NCBI GenBank assembly: GCA_963709075.1
Contig: CAVPUY010000004.1
Location: 62,001 to 126,000, forward strand
DNA length: 64,000 bases
From: Palsa-506 sp963709075
Lineage (GTDB): Bacteria > Actinomycetota > Actinomycetes > Streptosporangiales > Streptosporangiaceae
Reading direction: 5' to 3'
The notes beneath the pieces are model-generated. The model was given only the letters and a program-made list of their open reading frames with translations. It was not told the origin of the DNA and did not search any database. Of this stretch, positions 54,627 to 64,000 are shown piece by piece (positions within the stretch are counted from its first letter, which is position 1; every line of letters starts with the position of its first letter). The position numbers were made by a program, and so were the translations under genes.

Positions 54627-55787
54627 GCGCGATGCCGCCGCCACGGCGGCGGCCATCCGGCGGACCGCCTCCTGCATCAGGGCCGGCGAGGTGCCCATGT
54701 TCAGCCGGGCATGGCCGGTCCCTTGAGCTGCCGAAGTGCGGGCCGGGGCTCAGCGCGACCTGGCCGCGAGCAAGGAAATCCGCGGCCGGATCGTCGCCGA
54801 GGCCGAGCTGGCGGCAGTCCAGCCAGGCCAGGAAGCTCGCCTCGGGCGGAACGTATCGCACTGCGGGCAGCTGCTCGCTGAGCAGCGTGGAAAGGTAGCC
54901 GCGGTTCTCGTCGAGCTGGGCGAGCACGGCATCGAGCCACGGCAGCGAGTCGGCGAATGCGGCCACCGACGCGAGCACGCCGAGCTGGCCGGCCAGCAGG
55001 GCTTCCCACCGCTCCGCCAGCTGCCCGGCCAGCTCGGCCGAGCCCGCTATCGCGACGCCGCACTTCAGGCCGGGGATGTTCCATCCTTTCGACGCCGAGC
55101 CGAAAGTGATCGCGCGCTGCGCTGCCGCATGATCGAGGGACGAGAAACGGCACGTACTCCGCGCCGGGAAGGACGAGCGGCGCATGGATCTCGTCGACCA
55201 GGAGCAGCTTGCCGTGCTGGCGGCAAAGGTCGCCGACCGCGGTCAGCTGCTCGGCGGACCAGACCCGGCCGACCGGGTTGTGCGGGCTGCAGAGCAGGTA
55301 GGCGCTGACGTCCTGACCGGCCAGGGCCTGGTCGAGCGCATCAAGGTCCAGGTCATACCGGCCATCGTCGCGCCTGGAAAGCGGTGCCTCGACAATGCGC
55401 CGCCCGGTGAACCCGATCCGGAAGAAGAACGGGGCGTATACCGGCGGGTTGATGACGATTCCGGATCCAGGCGGCGTAAGCGCCATGATCATCTCGGCGA
55501 TCCCGGTCATGACATCGGGAATGGCGAATACCCGGGCCGGGTCAGGCGACCAGCGCAGCCGCTTGCGGGCGAATGCGGCGAAGGCCTCGCCCAGCATCCC
55601 CTTGTGCGCGTAGCCGGCATCGCTGATCGCCATCGCCGACCTGACCGCCTCCTTGATGGGCTCGGCCAGGTCGAAGTCCATCTCGGCGACGAAAGCGGGC
55701 AGCACGTCATCCGGATAGGTACGCCACTTGAAGCTGGTGCGGCGCGCTGAGCTCCGCAAGGGAGCAGTTTCCGAGTAGCGGGTCCAT
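54624..55787 (-). CDS. MalY/PatB-type PLP aminotransferase (cystathionine beta-lyase-like), three frameshifts
   Basis: About 386 residues from ATG 55787 (MDPLLGNCSLAELSA). Insertion-like shifts near 55745, 55150 and 54725 join RRTSFKWRTYPDDVLPAFVAEMDFDLAEPI, SLDHAAAQRAITFGSASKGWNIPGLKCGVAI (PLP Lys) and GHARLNMGTSPALMQEAVRRMAAAV. INPPVYAPFF, LLCSPHNPVGRVWSAEQL and VDEIHAPLVLPG are typical. Family members split C-S bonds of cystathionine or cysteine conjugates. Stop at 54624. Confidence 0.85.
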
Positions 55788-55916
55788 CTGACGGATGTTA
55801 CCCAGCAGCACATGCCGGATTCTTCGCCGTGCGAGCGCGGCGCCGCCTGCCCGGCCGCATACGTTTGCCACATACGCCAGCCGCATCCTGACGCGGGCGA
55901 TCATGGAGGTTCCTGG

Positions 55917-56339
55917 ATGACACACGCCATGCCAGCAGAGTTGGCCGAGATCCTCGCGGAGGTTGCACCGCCAGGGGTCGCGTTCCGGCACCGCCAGCAC
56001 ATCCACCTGGCATTCATCGCGGTGCGCAGGCACGGCGGCCCGCGGGCGGCCGAGCTGATCGGCCGCTGGATCCGGCACATCGCGGCATACGAGCGCGCGC
56101 CGCAGAAGTATCACGCCACGGTCACCCGCGCCTGGACCGAGATCGTCGCACATCACGTCAGCGCGGATCCGTCGGTCACGACCTTCGACGCATTCGCCGA
56201 ACGCAACCCGGCATTGCTCGACAAGCGGCTCCTTGCCCGGCACTACACCTCGGCCGTTCTCGCTTCGGCGGCGGCCAGGGCAGGATGGGTAGCGCCCGAT
56301 CTCGCCGCATTTCCGTGGATGGAGAGCCAATGCACCTAG
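55917..56339 (+). CDS. conserved hypothetical His-rich protein, 140 residues
   Basis: ATG 55917 follows GGAGG. MPAELAEILAEVAPPGVAFRHRQHIHLAFIAVRRHGGPRAAELIGRWIRHIAAYERAPQKYHATVTRAWTEIVAHHV has many His residues (HRQHIHL, KYHATVTRAW, AHHV, ARHY). A metal-binding helical bundle is possible but unproven. Its end overlaps the ABC ATPase start at 56330, so it is first in an ABC exporter operon. Not assigned to a named family. Confidence 0.65.
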   Translation: MTHAMPAELAEILAEVAPPGVAFRHRQHIHLAFIAVRRHGGPRAAELIGRWIRHIAAYERAPQKYHATVTRAWTEIVAHHVSADPSVTTFDAFAERNPALLDKRLLARHYTSAVLASAAARAGWVAPDLAAFPWMESQCT

Positions 56340-57311
56340 GCGGCCAGCAAGCCGCAGCAGACCAAGCTGAGCCTGGCCGCAGCGGCGAGCCCGGCCGGGA
56401 CGCTTGAACTTGATCACCTGTCCCGCCGGTACGGCGATGTGGTCGCGCTGGACGGGCTGACCTTCACCGTCCCGCCTGGCCAGGTCTTCGGGTTTCTCGG
56501 GCCGAACGGGGCAGGCAAGACCACCGCCATGCGGGCCATCGTCGGAGTCACCAGCCTGGACGGCGGCCAGGTGCGCTGGCGCGGCCAGCCGATCGACCCA
56601 GGAGTCCGCCGCCGGATCGGCTACATGCCAGAAGAGCGCGGGCTCTATCCGGCGATGCGGGTACTCGAGCAACTCGAGTACCTGGCCCGCCTGCACGGCC
56701 TGTCCGCCGCGGCAGCCGACGCGGCGGCCCTGCACTGGAGCGACCGCCTCGGCCTGGCTGACCAGGGCCAGGTCAAGATCGAGGCGCTGTCGCTCGGCAA
56801 CCAGCAGCGAGTACAGCTCGCGGCGGCGCTGGTGCACGAACCGGAGTTGCTTGTCCTGGACGAGCCGTTCTCCGGCCTGGACCCGGTAGGCGTCGACGCC
56901 ATGAGCGAGGTACTCGCCGAGCGGGCCGCGGCCGGGATCACGATGCTCTTTTCCAGTCACCAGCTCGACCTGGTCGAGCATCTGTGTCACTCGGTCGCAA
57001 TCATCCACCGCGGGCGGCTGGTAGCCCAGGGCTCGGTCAGGGACCTGGGCATGGCCGGCCAGCTGCGGATCACCGTCCGGGTGGCCGGCGATGACGCGGG
57101 CCGCTGGGCCACGGACCTGGGCAGCATGGCCCAGGTCGAGAGCAATGCCGGGGGAACCGTCCTGCTGTCACTGCGAGACCGCGCCGCCGCCCAGGCCGTG
57201 CTGGACCGGGCCAGGGCGGCCGGCCCGGTAGAGCATTTCAGCTTCGAGCGGAGAAAGCTCTCCGAGGTATTCCGTGACGCTGTCGGCTCGAGCCACGGCG
57301 GAACCCCGTGA
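56330..57311 (+). CDS. ABC exporter ATP-binding protein (NatA-like), one frameshift near the start
   Basis: About 326 residues. ATG 56330 overlaps the upstream stop. The frame then shifts between 56350 and 56405 (insertion-like) to LELDHLSRRYGDVVALDGLTFTV. Walker A FLGPNGAGKTTAM, YMPEERGLYP, signature LSLGNQQRVQLAAAL, Walker B LLVLDEPFSGLDP and SSHQLDLVEH are present. GTG 56439 is too short a start because it lacks strand one. Next to a permease with matching NatB-type topology. Confidence 0.85.
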
Positions 57312-58502
57312 ATATGCGGTCAGCGGAGCTAATCCGGCTGGTGGCCGTCCGCGAGATCCGCGACCGGGCGCGGGCCAAGTCGTTCTGGATCGCCAGCGTC
57401 ATCCTGCTGGTGGCCGTCGCCGCGGCCGCGATCATCCCGGCCCTGCTGAACGGCCATCAGGCCACCGCCAGGGTCGGCATCCTGGGCGGCCAGGCAGACC
57501 GCGCTCAGCCAGGCGGCCAGGGAAGCCGGGCGCATCTCCGGCACGACGGTGACCGTGGTGCCGCTGCCCGATATGGCTGCGGCCAGGGCGAGAGTGCACT
57601 CCGGGGATCTCGCCGCGGTGCTGGTCGGCGACAGCGAGGTGCTGGTCAAGCAGCAGTCGATCAGCGGGAGCTCATCGCCGGGCGCCACCCTGGCGGGCGC
57701 GCTGTCGCAGGTCGGCGGCCTGCAGCGGCTTTACGCCCTGCTGCCCCCGGCAGCGGCAGCCCGGATCGCGAGACAAGGCATCGCGCTGCCGGTGCACGGG
57801 CTGGTCCCGCCGCCTCGCGGCCTGGCCAGCAGGATCACCGGCCTGGCCGCCGCCATCCTGATCTACGTGATCATCCTCACCTACGGGGTGCGCATCACGA
57901 TCGGCGTGGGCGAGGAGAAGGCCAGCCGGGTTGTCGAGGTGCTGCTGACGACGCTCCGGCCGGTCCAGCTGCTGGCCGGGAAGGTCATCGGCATGGGGAT
58001 CCTCGCCATTGCGCAGGTCGCCGCGATGGTCGCGGTGTTTCTCGTGCTCGGGCACGTGGCCGGCTCCGCCGCGGTGCAGGGCGCCGCGGGCGGGGTGGTG
58101 CTGGCCGGCGCCCTCTGGCTGCTGCTCGGCTATGCCTTCTACTGCACCGCTTACGCCGCGGCCGGCTCTCTGATCACCCGGCAGGCCGACGCCTACAACG
58201 CGTCGCTGCCGCTGCAGCTGCCGCTGATCCTCGCCTACGTGCTCGCCTACACGGTGCTTTACGCCAGCGGGGTCAACTGGTTCTACCACGTACTCGCCTT
58301 CGTGCCGTTCACGGCACCGGTGGCGATGCCGGTGCTGGTCGCGGTGGGCGCCGCGCCGGGCTGGCAGCTAGCCCTGTCCGCCGCGATCAGCATCGCGGCC
58401 ACCGTCGGGATGGCGCGGCTGGCGGGCACGATCTACGAGCGGGCGATCCTGCGTACCGGGAGCAGGCTCCGGGTGCGACAGGTGCTCAGGTCCGCGCGTT
58501 AG
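57308..58502 (+). CDS. ABC-2 exporter permease (NatB-like), one frameshift
   Basis: About 397 residues, overlapping the ATPase stop. N-terminal helix AKSFWIASVILLVAVAAAAIIPALL; near 57500 an insertion-like shift leads to QTALSQAAREAGRISGTTVTVVPLPD, a large extracytoplasmic domain, then helices from AAILIYVIILTYGVRITIGVGEEKASRVVEVLLTTLRPVQLLAGKVIGMG on. The EEKASRVVEVLL loop is the NatB/YhaP signature. Exports Na+ or a small molecule in relatives. Confidence 0.87.
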
Positions 58503-59212
58503 CCGGCCATCCGCCCGGCCGGGCCAGCGCCCGGCGCCTGGATGTCGCCTGCCAGGTAGCGTTCCAGCGTAGGGCCGATCGCGGCGGCCAGGTCATCCGC
58601 GCTCGCCCCGGCGACTGGGCCAAGCGCTAGCACGTACCTGGTCAGCGCGAGGCCGAGCATCTGGCTCGCGGCCAGCGCGGCCCGGAACTCCGGGCCGGCC
58701 TGGTCCTGGGCAGCAGCCGCCGTGTTCCGGCCGGCCGCACCGGCCGCCGCGGCGACCGGCCCCAGGATCACCTCGGTGATGAACTCCCGCAGCATGCCCG
58801 CCGCCTGCTCGCTGGTCAGCGCCGAGCGCAGCAGCCCGAGGAACGGGCCGCGCACATCCTCCCGCTCCCACACCCCGAGCACGGCGCGGACCATGTGCAC
58901 GCCGAGGCTTACCGCAGGGTCCCGGCCGCCCGGAGCGAACACCGCGGTCAGTACCTCGCTCGGCACCACCGGCAGCCGCATCGCGGCGGCGAACAGCTGC
59001 TCCTTGCTGCCGTAGAAATGATGCACGAGCGCCGGGTCGACGGCGGCGGCGGCCGCGATGGCCCGGATCGTCGCCCCGTCGTAGCCGCGGTCGGCGAACT
59101 GGGCGCGGGCAGCCGCCAGGATCGCCTCCCTGGTGCCGCTCTCGCCGGCCCGGCGGCCGGCCCGGCGGGTACCGCGCCTGTCGCCGGGATCAGGTCCTGG
59201 CTGGCGAGTCAC
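58499..59212 (-). CDS. TetR-family transcriptional regulator
   Basis: 237 residues. N-terminal HTH TREAILAAARAQFADRGYDGATIRAIAAAAAVDPALVHHFYGSKEQLFAAAM. The C-terminal part is the TetR_C_7/17-like helical ligand domain. Its start overlaps the stop of the ABC ATPase before it (ATGA), so it is the last gene of the exporter operon 62104-58499 and probably represses it through the site at 62172. It is tail-to-tail with the NatB-like gene, overlapping by 4 bp. Confidence 0.88.
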   Translation of the reverse strand: MTRQPGPDPGDRRGTRRAGRRAGESGTREAILAAARAQFADRGYDGATIRAIAAAAAVDPALVHHFYGSKEQLFAAAMRLPVVPSEVLTAVFAPGGRDPAVSLGVHMVRAVLGVWEREDVRGPFLGLLRSALTSEQAAGMLREFITEVILGPVAAAAGAAGRNTAAAAQDQAGPEFRAALAASQMLGLALTRYVLALGPVAGASADDLAAAIGPTLERYLAGDIQAPGAGPAGRMAG

Positions 59213-60131
59213 GCCGTCGCCTCCGTTTCAAATCCTGGTTGTGCTAGCTGGAAGAACCGCTCCTCCAGGGTCGCAGGTGCGGTGGACACCCGCGCTCCAG
59301 CGGCAGCCGGTGCGCCTGCCGCGCGCAGTGCGCGGCGGACCTCGTCCGGCCCGGTGCCCGGAACCCGCAGGGCCCGGCCGGCCAGTGACACCTGCAGGCC
59401 GGCCTCTTCAAGCGCCCGGAACGCGGCCGCCCAGGACGGCGTGTCCACCACGGTGACCCGCGCCGGGCCGATGATCTCCGGTGCCGCGCCGCGGGCGACC
59501 ACCCGGCCGTCCGCCATGATCACCAGGCGCGCGCACTCCCCCGGCTTCCTCCATGTAGTGCGTCGTGACAAGGACGCCTGCTCCGGCGGCCGCGGCGCCG
59601 GCGATCGTGTCCCACAGCCTGGCCCGGCCGAGCGGGTCAACGCCCGACGTCGGCTCGTCCAGTATGAGCAGGTCAGGCTGGTGCGACAGGGCCTGGGCGA
59701 ACGCGACGCGCCGCTGCAGGCCGAGCGGCAGGGCTCCGACCGGGGTGCGGGAGTACCGCCGCAGCGCGTCCGGCAGCTGCGGCCGCGGGCCGCCGAACGC
59801 GGCTGCCGAGAACTCCAGGTTCTGCTCCGGGGTCAGGTCGTCGTACAGCCCGAGGCTCTGCGGCACGTACCCGATCCGGCGGCGCGTCCCGCGCGATGGC
59901 GGCGCGCCGAACAGCTGCACATCGCCGGCCGACGCCGCCAGCAGGCCGAGCAGCATCCTGATCAGCGTGGTCTTCCCGGCACCGTTCGCGCCGAGCAGGC
60001 CGACGATCTCACCCGCCCTGATCTCCAGGCTGACCTCGCTGACCGCCGTGAACTCGCCGAACTTCCTGCTCACGCCGGCGCACACGGCAAGCGGCCCGGC
60101 GTCCGCTGCGGCAGCGCGGCCCGCCGGTCAT
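59209..60131 (-). CDS. ABC exporter ATP-binding protein, second of two in the operon, two frameshifts
   Basis: About 306 residues from ATG 60131, overlapping the stop of the previous ATPase. Insertion-like shifts near 60090 (to VCAGVSRKFGEFTAVSEVSLEI) and 59545 (to ARLVIMADGRVVARGAAPEI). Walker A LLGANGAGKTTLIRM, Q-loop YVPQSLGLYDDL, signature LPLGLQRRVAFAQAL, Walker B LLILDEPTSGVDP, switch TTHYMEEA. It would form a heterodimer with the ATPase at 60128-61022. Confidence 0.85.
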
Positions 60132-61022
60132 CGCGTGCTCCCGGCCAGCCCGAGCTCCCTGGCCAGCGCCGCGACGGTGACCGCGTCCTGCAGGTCCGGC
60201 CGGATCGGCTCGCCCGGCCCGGCTGCTGAGCCCGGCGGAATCCCACACCCGCCAGCGCCCGCCGCGCCGCCATGCCCGCTGCTCGTCGGCTCTCGGCGGC
60301 CGCCCGGGGACGGCGCGCAGCGTGCCAGGTACTGCCCCGATGATCTGCCCGGGGGTCCCGGCCGCGAGCTCGCGGCCGTCATCCAGGGCGAGCACGGCGA
60401 CCGCGCGCTCTGCCTCGTCGAGATAGGTGGTGGCCAGCACGACGGCGCAGCCGTCCGCGGCGGCGCGGGCGATCAGCCACCACAGGCCGGACCTGCTCAC
60501 CGGATCGACGCCGGTCGTCGGCTCGTCCAGGACAAGCAGCCGGGGATCGGTCAGCATCGCCGCGATCACCCCCAGCTTCTGCCGCATCCCGCCGGATAGC
60601 TGCCCGGCCAGCCGGTCGCGGGCAGCGTCAAGGCCGGCCCGTTCTAGCAGGTCGGCAGACCGCTCGCGGGCACGGGCGGCGGACAGCCCGTAGGCCGATG
60701 CGCGGAACTCGAGATTCTCCGCGGTGGTCAGGTCCGGGTACGTGCCCGAGCTCGCGGGGAGATACCCGATCTGCCTGGCCGGCGGCCGCCGGACCTGCCC
60801 GCTATCGGGCGCTAGCGCGCCGGCCAGACAGCGCAGCAGGGTCGTCTTGCCCGCGCCGTCCCCGCCGACAACCGCCGTCAGCTCGCCACGCTGCGCGCGC
60901 AGCGTGATGTTGTCGAGGGCAGATTGCCCCTGATATTTAACGGATACATCGTCGGTACCCCAGTCCCCTCGGTCCGCTTCCTTTCCCGGGCCGGCCAACG
61001 GGTCGCCCGGGCGGCCGGTCAT
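60128..61022 (-). CDS. ABC exporter ATP-binding protein, first of two, one frameshift
   Basis: About 297 residues from ATG 61022. VSVKYQGQSALDNITLRAQRGEL, Walker A VVGGDGAGKTTLLRC (Gly-Asp-Gly in place of Pro-Asn-Gly), YLPASSGTYPDLTTAENL, signature LSGGMRQKLGVIAAM, Walker B LLVLDEPTTGVDP, ATTYLDEAERA. After WRVWDS the frame shifts near 60245 (insertion-like) to PDLQDAVTVAALARELGLAGSTR. The arrangement of two ATPases, one permease and TetR resembles YbhF/YbhR-type multidrug exporters, where both NBDs are often one chain. Confidence 0.86.
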
Positions 61023-62104
61023 GCGGACCGCCGGGACCGTGCGGGCGCCAGGTACTGGCGGAACCGCAGCCAGGCCAGGGTCACGATCACCGTGCCGAGC
61101 AGCGTGAGATAGAGCAACGGCGGCCAGAGCGCGCTGATCGGCTCAGCCCGGAGCATCACGCCGCGGGAAATCTCGTTGAAGTAGGTCAGCGGCAGCAGGT
61201 AGGCGATCCAGCGGACCCCGGCGACGATCGAGGAGAGCGGGAAGATCAGCCCGGACAGCAGCACCTGCGGCAGCAGTGTCATCACGGCCAGCTGGATGGC
61301 CTGACCCTGGTTCTGCGACACGCTGGAGATCAGCACGCCGATGCCCAGGGTCACGAACAGGAAGAGCAGGGCGCCGAGGCCGAATACCGCGACCGAGCCG
61401 CGGAACGGGACACCGAAGATAGCGACCCCGACAACCAGCACGATCGCGAGGTCGGCGGTCGCCACGGCGAAGTACGGCACGATCTTCCCGAGGAACACAT
61501 CGCCGGGCCGCAATGGCATCACCGCGAGCTGCTCCAGCGTCCCGGACTGCCGTTCGCGCACCACCCCGAGGCTGGTGATGATCGTGCCGACGAACACGAG
61601 GACCACGCCGGCCAGCCCGGGGATCATGATGTACGACGTCGTTAGCCGCGGGTTATAGAGAACGTGCACTTCGGGCGCGGCGGCGGACAGCGCGGCCGGG
61701 ACCGTCCCGGCGGCGGCCGGGGGCTGCTGGCCGGATTGGGCCGTGCGGCCGGCCAGCGCGGTCAGGGCCGCGCGCGCGGCGAACAGCTGGGTCCCGTCGA
61801 TGAGCACGACCGGCCGCGCGCCGCCGGTCACCACCGCGACGACAGCGTCGCCATCCCTGAGCTGGTCCTGCGCCCACGAGCGGCCCTGCGCGGCCTGCGT
61901 GCTGACCACGTCGAACGGCTGGCGCAGTGCCGCGGCCACCGCGGCGGCCTGCGGCCCCGCGACGGCAACGGCGATGCTGGAGACATCGAAGGTGGCAGCG
62001 TAGCCGAGTACGACGAGCAGCAGCACCGGCATCGCGATCATCATCGCCAGGGTCCGCCGGTCCCGCCTGAGCTGCCGGAACTCCTTCACGATCATCGCCC
62101 ACAT
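61019..62104 (-). CDS. ABC-2 exporter permease (YhhJ/YbhR-like)
   Basis: 361 residues. MWAMIVKEFRQLRRDRRTLAMMIAMPVLLLVVLGYAATFDV is the standard family start. A large outside domain (60-170) and five more helices follow, with VVRERQSGTLEQLAVMPLRPGDVFLGKIVPYFAVA (coupling helix) and FFLV-type LPQVLLSGLIFPLSSI. First gene of the permease-ATPase-ATPase-TetR operon; overlaps the next gene by ATGA. Intact frame. Confidence 0.92.
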   Translation of the reverse strand: MWAMIVKEFRQLRRDRRTLAMMIAMPVLLLVVLGYAATFDVSSIAVAVAGPQAAAVAAALRQPFDVVSTQAAQGRSWAQDQLRDGDAVVAVVTGGARPVVLIDGTQLFAARAALTALAGRTAQSGQQPPAAAGTVPAALSAAAPEVHVLYNPRLTTSYIMIPGLAGVVLVFVGTIITSLGVVRERQSGTLEQLAVMPLRPGDVFLGKIVPYFAVATADLAIVLVVGVAIFGVPFRGSVAVFGLGALLFLFVTLGIGVLISSVSQNQGQAIQLAVMTLLPQVLLSGLIFPLSSIVAGVRWIAYLLPLTYFNEISRGVMLRAEPISALWPPLLYLTLLGTVIVTLAWLRFRQYLAPARSRRSA

Positions 62105-62171
62105 CGGCTTGCTCCCATCACTGCCGGGGCAGTCACTGCCAGGCCAGCGGCCAGCGGCCAGCGGCTAATAT

Positions 62172-62187
62172 TTCAACATACGTTGAA
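62172..62187. promoter_or_regulatory. TetR-type operator in the exporter promoter
   Basis: TTCAAC-ATAC-GTTGAA, perfect 6-bp arms, lies 68 bp upstream of the permease start, beside an AT-rich TAATATT (62166-62172) that may be the -10 of the operon. The remaining 62188-62403 is GC-rich with no gene and holds the promoter of the MFS gene. Confidence 0.78.
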
Positions 62188-62403
62188 TTCTACTGACGGT
62201 GAGTTCCGGCCGTCAATCCGGATGCGCATCCTCGCCGCGGGCCGCGTCGTCGTTGACATCCGCTAGTGCTCTGGGTACTAACTCTTGAAGAGCAGGCCGC
62301 TCGACCGGCACGTCGCAGCGCAGCGTGGTTGCCCTCGGCCTGACCGGGCAGGCCGGCCAGGAGACGCTGCAGAGCAGGGTGCCGCCGGAGCCGAAAGGAC
62401 ACC

Positions 62404-63654
62404 GTGGCGTCAGGAGGCGCAGGGCAGGCGGGCGGGCGCGCGACGTTCGGCGGCGTGTTCGCCATTGCCGAATTCCGCGCGTTGTGGCTGGCCCAGGTGC
62501 TCTCGGTGCTCGGGGATCAGCTGGCCAGGGTCGCGCTGACGCTGCTGGTCTACCAGCGAACTCATTCGGCCCTGCTGGCGGCGCTCACCTTCGCTGCGAG
62601 CGTCGTGCCCACCTTCGCCGGCGGGATCCTGCTGGCCGGGTTTGCCGACCGGCTGCCGCGGCGGCTCGTGATGATCACCTGCGACCTGGCCCGGGCGGCG
62701 CTCGTGGTGGTAATGGCGCTGCCCGGCGTGCCACTGGCAGTGCGGGTTATCTTGTTGTTCCTGGTCACCATGCTCGGGCCGCCGTTCACCTCGGCCAGGG
62801 CCGCGATGTACCCGGATATCCTGCCCGGTGACCGATTCGTGCTCGGCACCGCGGTGACCCTGACCACGTTCCAGTTCGCCCAGGTGGCCGGCTTCGCGGC
62901 CGGCGGCGCGGTGGCTGGTTTCTTCGGTGTCCGCGCGTCGCTGCTCACCGACGCGGCGACATTCGTCCTGTCGGCGGCCATCACGCGGATCTGGGTGCGC
63001 GCCCGGGCGGCGGCGCGGCCGGCCGGAGAAGGGAACCCGGCCGCTGTCGCCCATTTCCTGGCGGCCGTTCGCCTGGTGTTCGCCGTGCCAGCGCTGCGCG
63101 TGCCGATGCTGCTCGGCTGGCTCGCCGCGTTCTACAACGCGCCGGAGGGTGTCGCGGTCCCGTTAGCCAGCGAGCTAGGCGCCGGGACTGCAGCCGTCGG
63201 CCTGATCCTCGCGTCCGAGGCCCTCGGCGCATCGCTGGGCGCGGTCGGGTTCAGCCGCCTGGTCGGCCCGGCGGCCAGGATCCGGTGGATGCGTCCGCTG
63301 GCGTTTGCGTCCTGCGCCCTCCTGGTCCTGTTCGCGCTGCGGCCCGGGCTCCCGCTCGCGCTGTTGATCTTGTTCGGATCCGGCGTCTGCGACTGCTTCC
63401 AGGTCGCGGCCAGCGCGTCTTTCCTGCGCGCAGCGCCAGAGAGCCGGCGCAGCCAGGTATTCGGCCTCGCGCAGGCGGGAATGAGCCTCGGCCAGGGCAC
63501 GGCGATGATCCTGGCCGGCGCGGTGGCGCAGCACCATTCCGCGAGCGCGGCCGTAGCTATCAGCGGCGCGCTCGGGGCGATCGCCGCCATCGCGATCTCG
63601 GCCAGCCGGGCATCCTGGCAGGCGCCCGAATCCTTAGGCCAGCCATCCGCCTAG
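62404..63654 (+). CDS. MFS transporter (MFS_3/TMEM-type exporter)
   Basis: 416 residues from GTG 62404 after GAAAGGACACC. Twelve helices; motif A is LLAGFADRLPRRLVM, and the domain start FGGVFAIAEFRALWLAQVLSVLGDQLARVALTLLVYQRT is typical of EntS/MFS_3 exporters. AASASFLRAAPESRRSQVFGLAQAGMSLGQG near the end is also family-like. The frame is intact. A separate paralogue of the pump at 21263. No regulator is adjacent apart from the TetR operator on the other side of the shared gap. Confidence 0.9.
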   Translation: MASGGAGQAGGRATFGGVFAIAEFRALWLAQVLSVLGDQLARVALTLLVYQRTHSALLAALTFAASVVPTFAGGILLAGFADRLPRRLVMITCDLARAALVVVMALPGVPLAVRVILLFLVTMLGPPFTSARAAMYPDILPGDRFVLGTAVTLTTFQFAQVAGFAAGGAVAGFFGVRASLLTDAATFVLSAAITRIWVRARAAARPAGEGNPAAVAHFLAAVRLVFAVPALRVPMLLGWLAAFYNAPEGVAVPLASELGAGTAAVGLILASEALGASLGAVGFSRLVGPAARIRWMRPLAFASCALLVLFALRPGLPLALLILFGSGVCDCFQVAASASFLRAAPESRRSQVFGLAQAGMSLGQGTAMILAGAVAQHHSASAAVAISGALGAIAAIAISASRASWQAPESLGQPSA

Positions 63655-63708
63655 GTGGCCAGCCGATCAGCCCAGCTGGTCCATGGGCTGACCCATCCGT
63701 CTCCAGAG

Positions 63709-64000
63709 TCAGCCGCCCCATCCGCCAGTCCTCATCACGCACCTCCCGTCCGCTCCTGGAACCCGCCCGCTGCGCAGGCCGGCGCTCAGCCGCCCCATCC
63801 GCCAGTCCTCATCACGCACCTCCCGTCCGCTCCTGGAACCCGCCCGCTGCGCAGGCCGGCGCTCAGCCGCCCCATCCGCCAGTCCTCATCACGCACCTCC
63901 CGTCCGCTCCTGGAACCCGCCCGCTGCGCAGGCCGCGCTCAGCCGCCCCATCCGCCAGTCCTCATCACGCACCTCCCGTCCGCTCCTGGAACCCGCCCGC
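63709..64000. repeat. 77-bp tandem repeat, 3.8 copies, running off the window
   Basis: Units begin at 63709, 63786, 63863 and 63939 (the third unit lacks one base) with TCAGCCGCCCCATCCGCCAG. On the minus strand each unit carries GGGAGGT followed by GTGCGTGATGAGGACTGG, i.e. a ribosome-site-like sequence with a start reading MRDEDWRMGRL in one frame and MRTGGWGG-stop in another. No gene is called, but this may be a reiterated gene start or leader region. Confidence 0.92.

Noticed and set aside
63709..64000. 77-bp repeat considered as a CRISPR array
   Set aside because: The whole 77 bp is conserved between units, leaving no variable spacers.

Overview
The window is very GC-rich (about 70% or more) with strong G/C third-position codon bias, frequent GTG starts and many ATGA/GTGA stop-start overlaps. 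Its gene set (PriA-type HisA, SARP/BTAD regulator, GCS2-type glutamate-cysteine ligase, SufR-like regulator, UgpC-type sugar ATPase, rubber-oxygenase-like MpaB protein) fits a filamentous or soil actinomycete. I would place it loosely near Streptosporangiales/Streptomycetales but cannot name a genus. No rRNA, tRNA, phage module or CRISPR array was recognised.

Layout. 1-5.9 kb: amidohydrolase plus glutamine synthetase pair, a repeat-filled gap, an MpaB-like oxygenase overlapping an ABC1/UbiB kinase, and an aldo/keto reductase. 5.9-9.9 kb: methyltransferase, then a SufR-like regulator, transaldolase and ferredoxin-reductase-type flavoprotein in one operon. 10.4-12.5 kb: an unusual operon of a coiled-coil protein with Rho-N/SAP-like C-terminal modules and very small proteins. 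12.5-17.2 kb: ABC exporter pair, then a PPK2 / metallo-beta-lactamase-fold / methyltransferase operon. 17.2-20.0 kb: a ruined flavin monoamine oxidase gene carrying a 60-bp palindromic repeat with an intact IS1182-family element inserted in it. 20.1-30.5 kb: histidine biosynthesis (hisG, hisD-C-B-H-priA-F, and hisI detached behind a MarR/MFS efflux pair) and lysA. 30.5-41.2 kb: aldo/keto reductase, GH13 glucosidase, metallophosphoesterase, ParB-like protein, and a sugar ABC importer (SBP, two permeases, UgpC-like ATPase) behind a LacI regulator with a clear operator. 41.5-54.2 kb: YbjQ-type double-domain protein, alpha/beta hydrolase, FadR-type regulator, glutamate-cysteine ligase, lipoprotein, glutathionyl-hydroquinone-reductase-like protein overlapping a large SARP/AfsR-type regulator, SDR and sulfite-oxidase-family enzyme. 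54.6-63.7 kb: MalY/PatB aminotransferase, two ABC-2 export systems (one with a TetR gene and a matching operator), an MFS transporter, and finally a 77-bp tandem repeat that runs off the end.

Two genome-wide signals stand out. First, about 27 single-base frameshifts break about 20 otherwise well-conserved genes. About 22 behave like one-base insertions, mostly in short G/C runs, which looks like uncorrected sequencing error. Such genes are annotated as full-length CDS with the suspected frameshift stated. Second, short tandem repeats (15-77 bp units) are abundant both between and inside genes, including one inside the priA catalytic barrel, and a palindromic 60-bp repeat family occurs three times.
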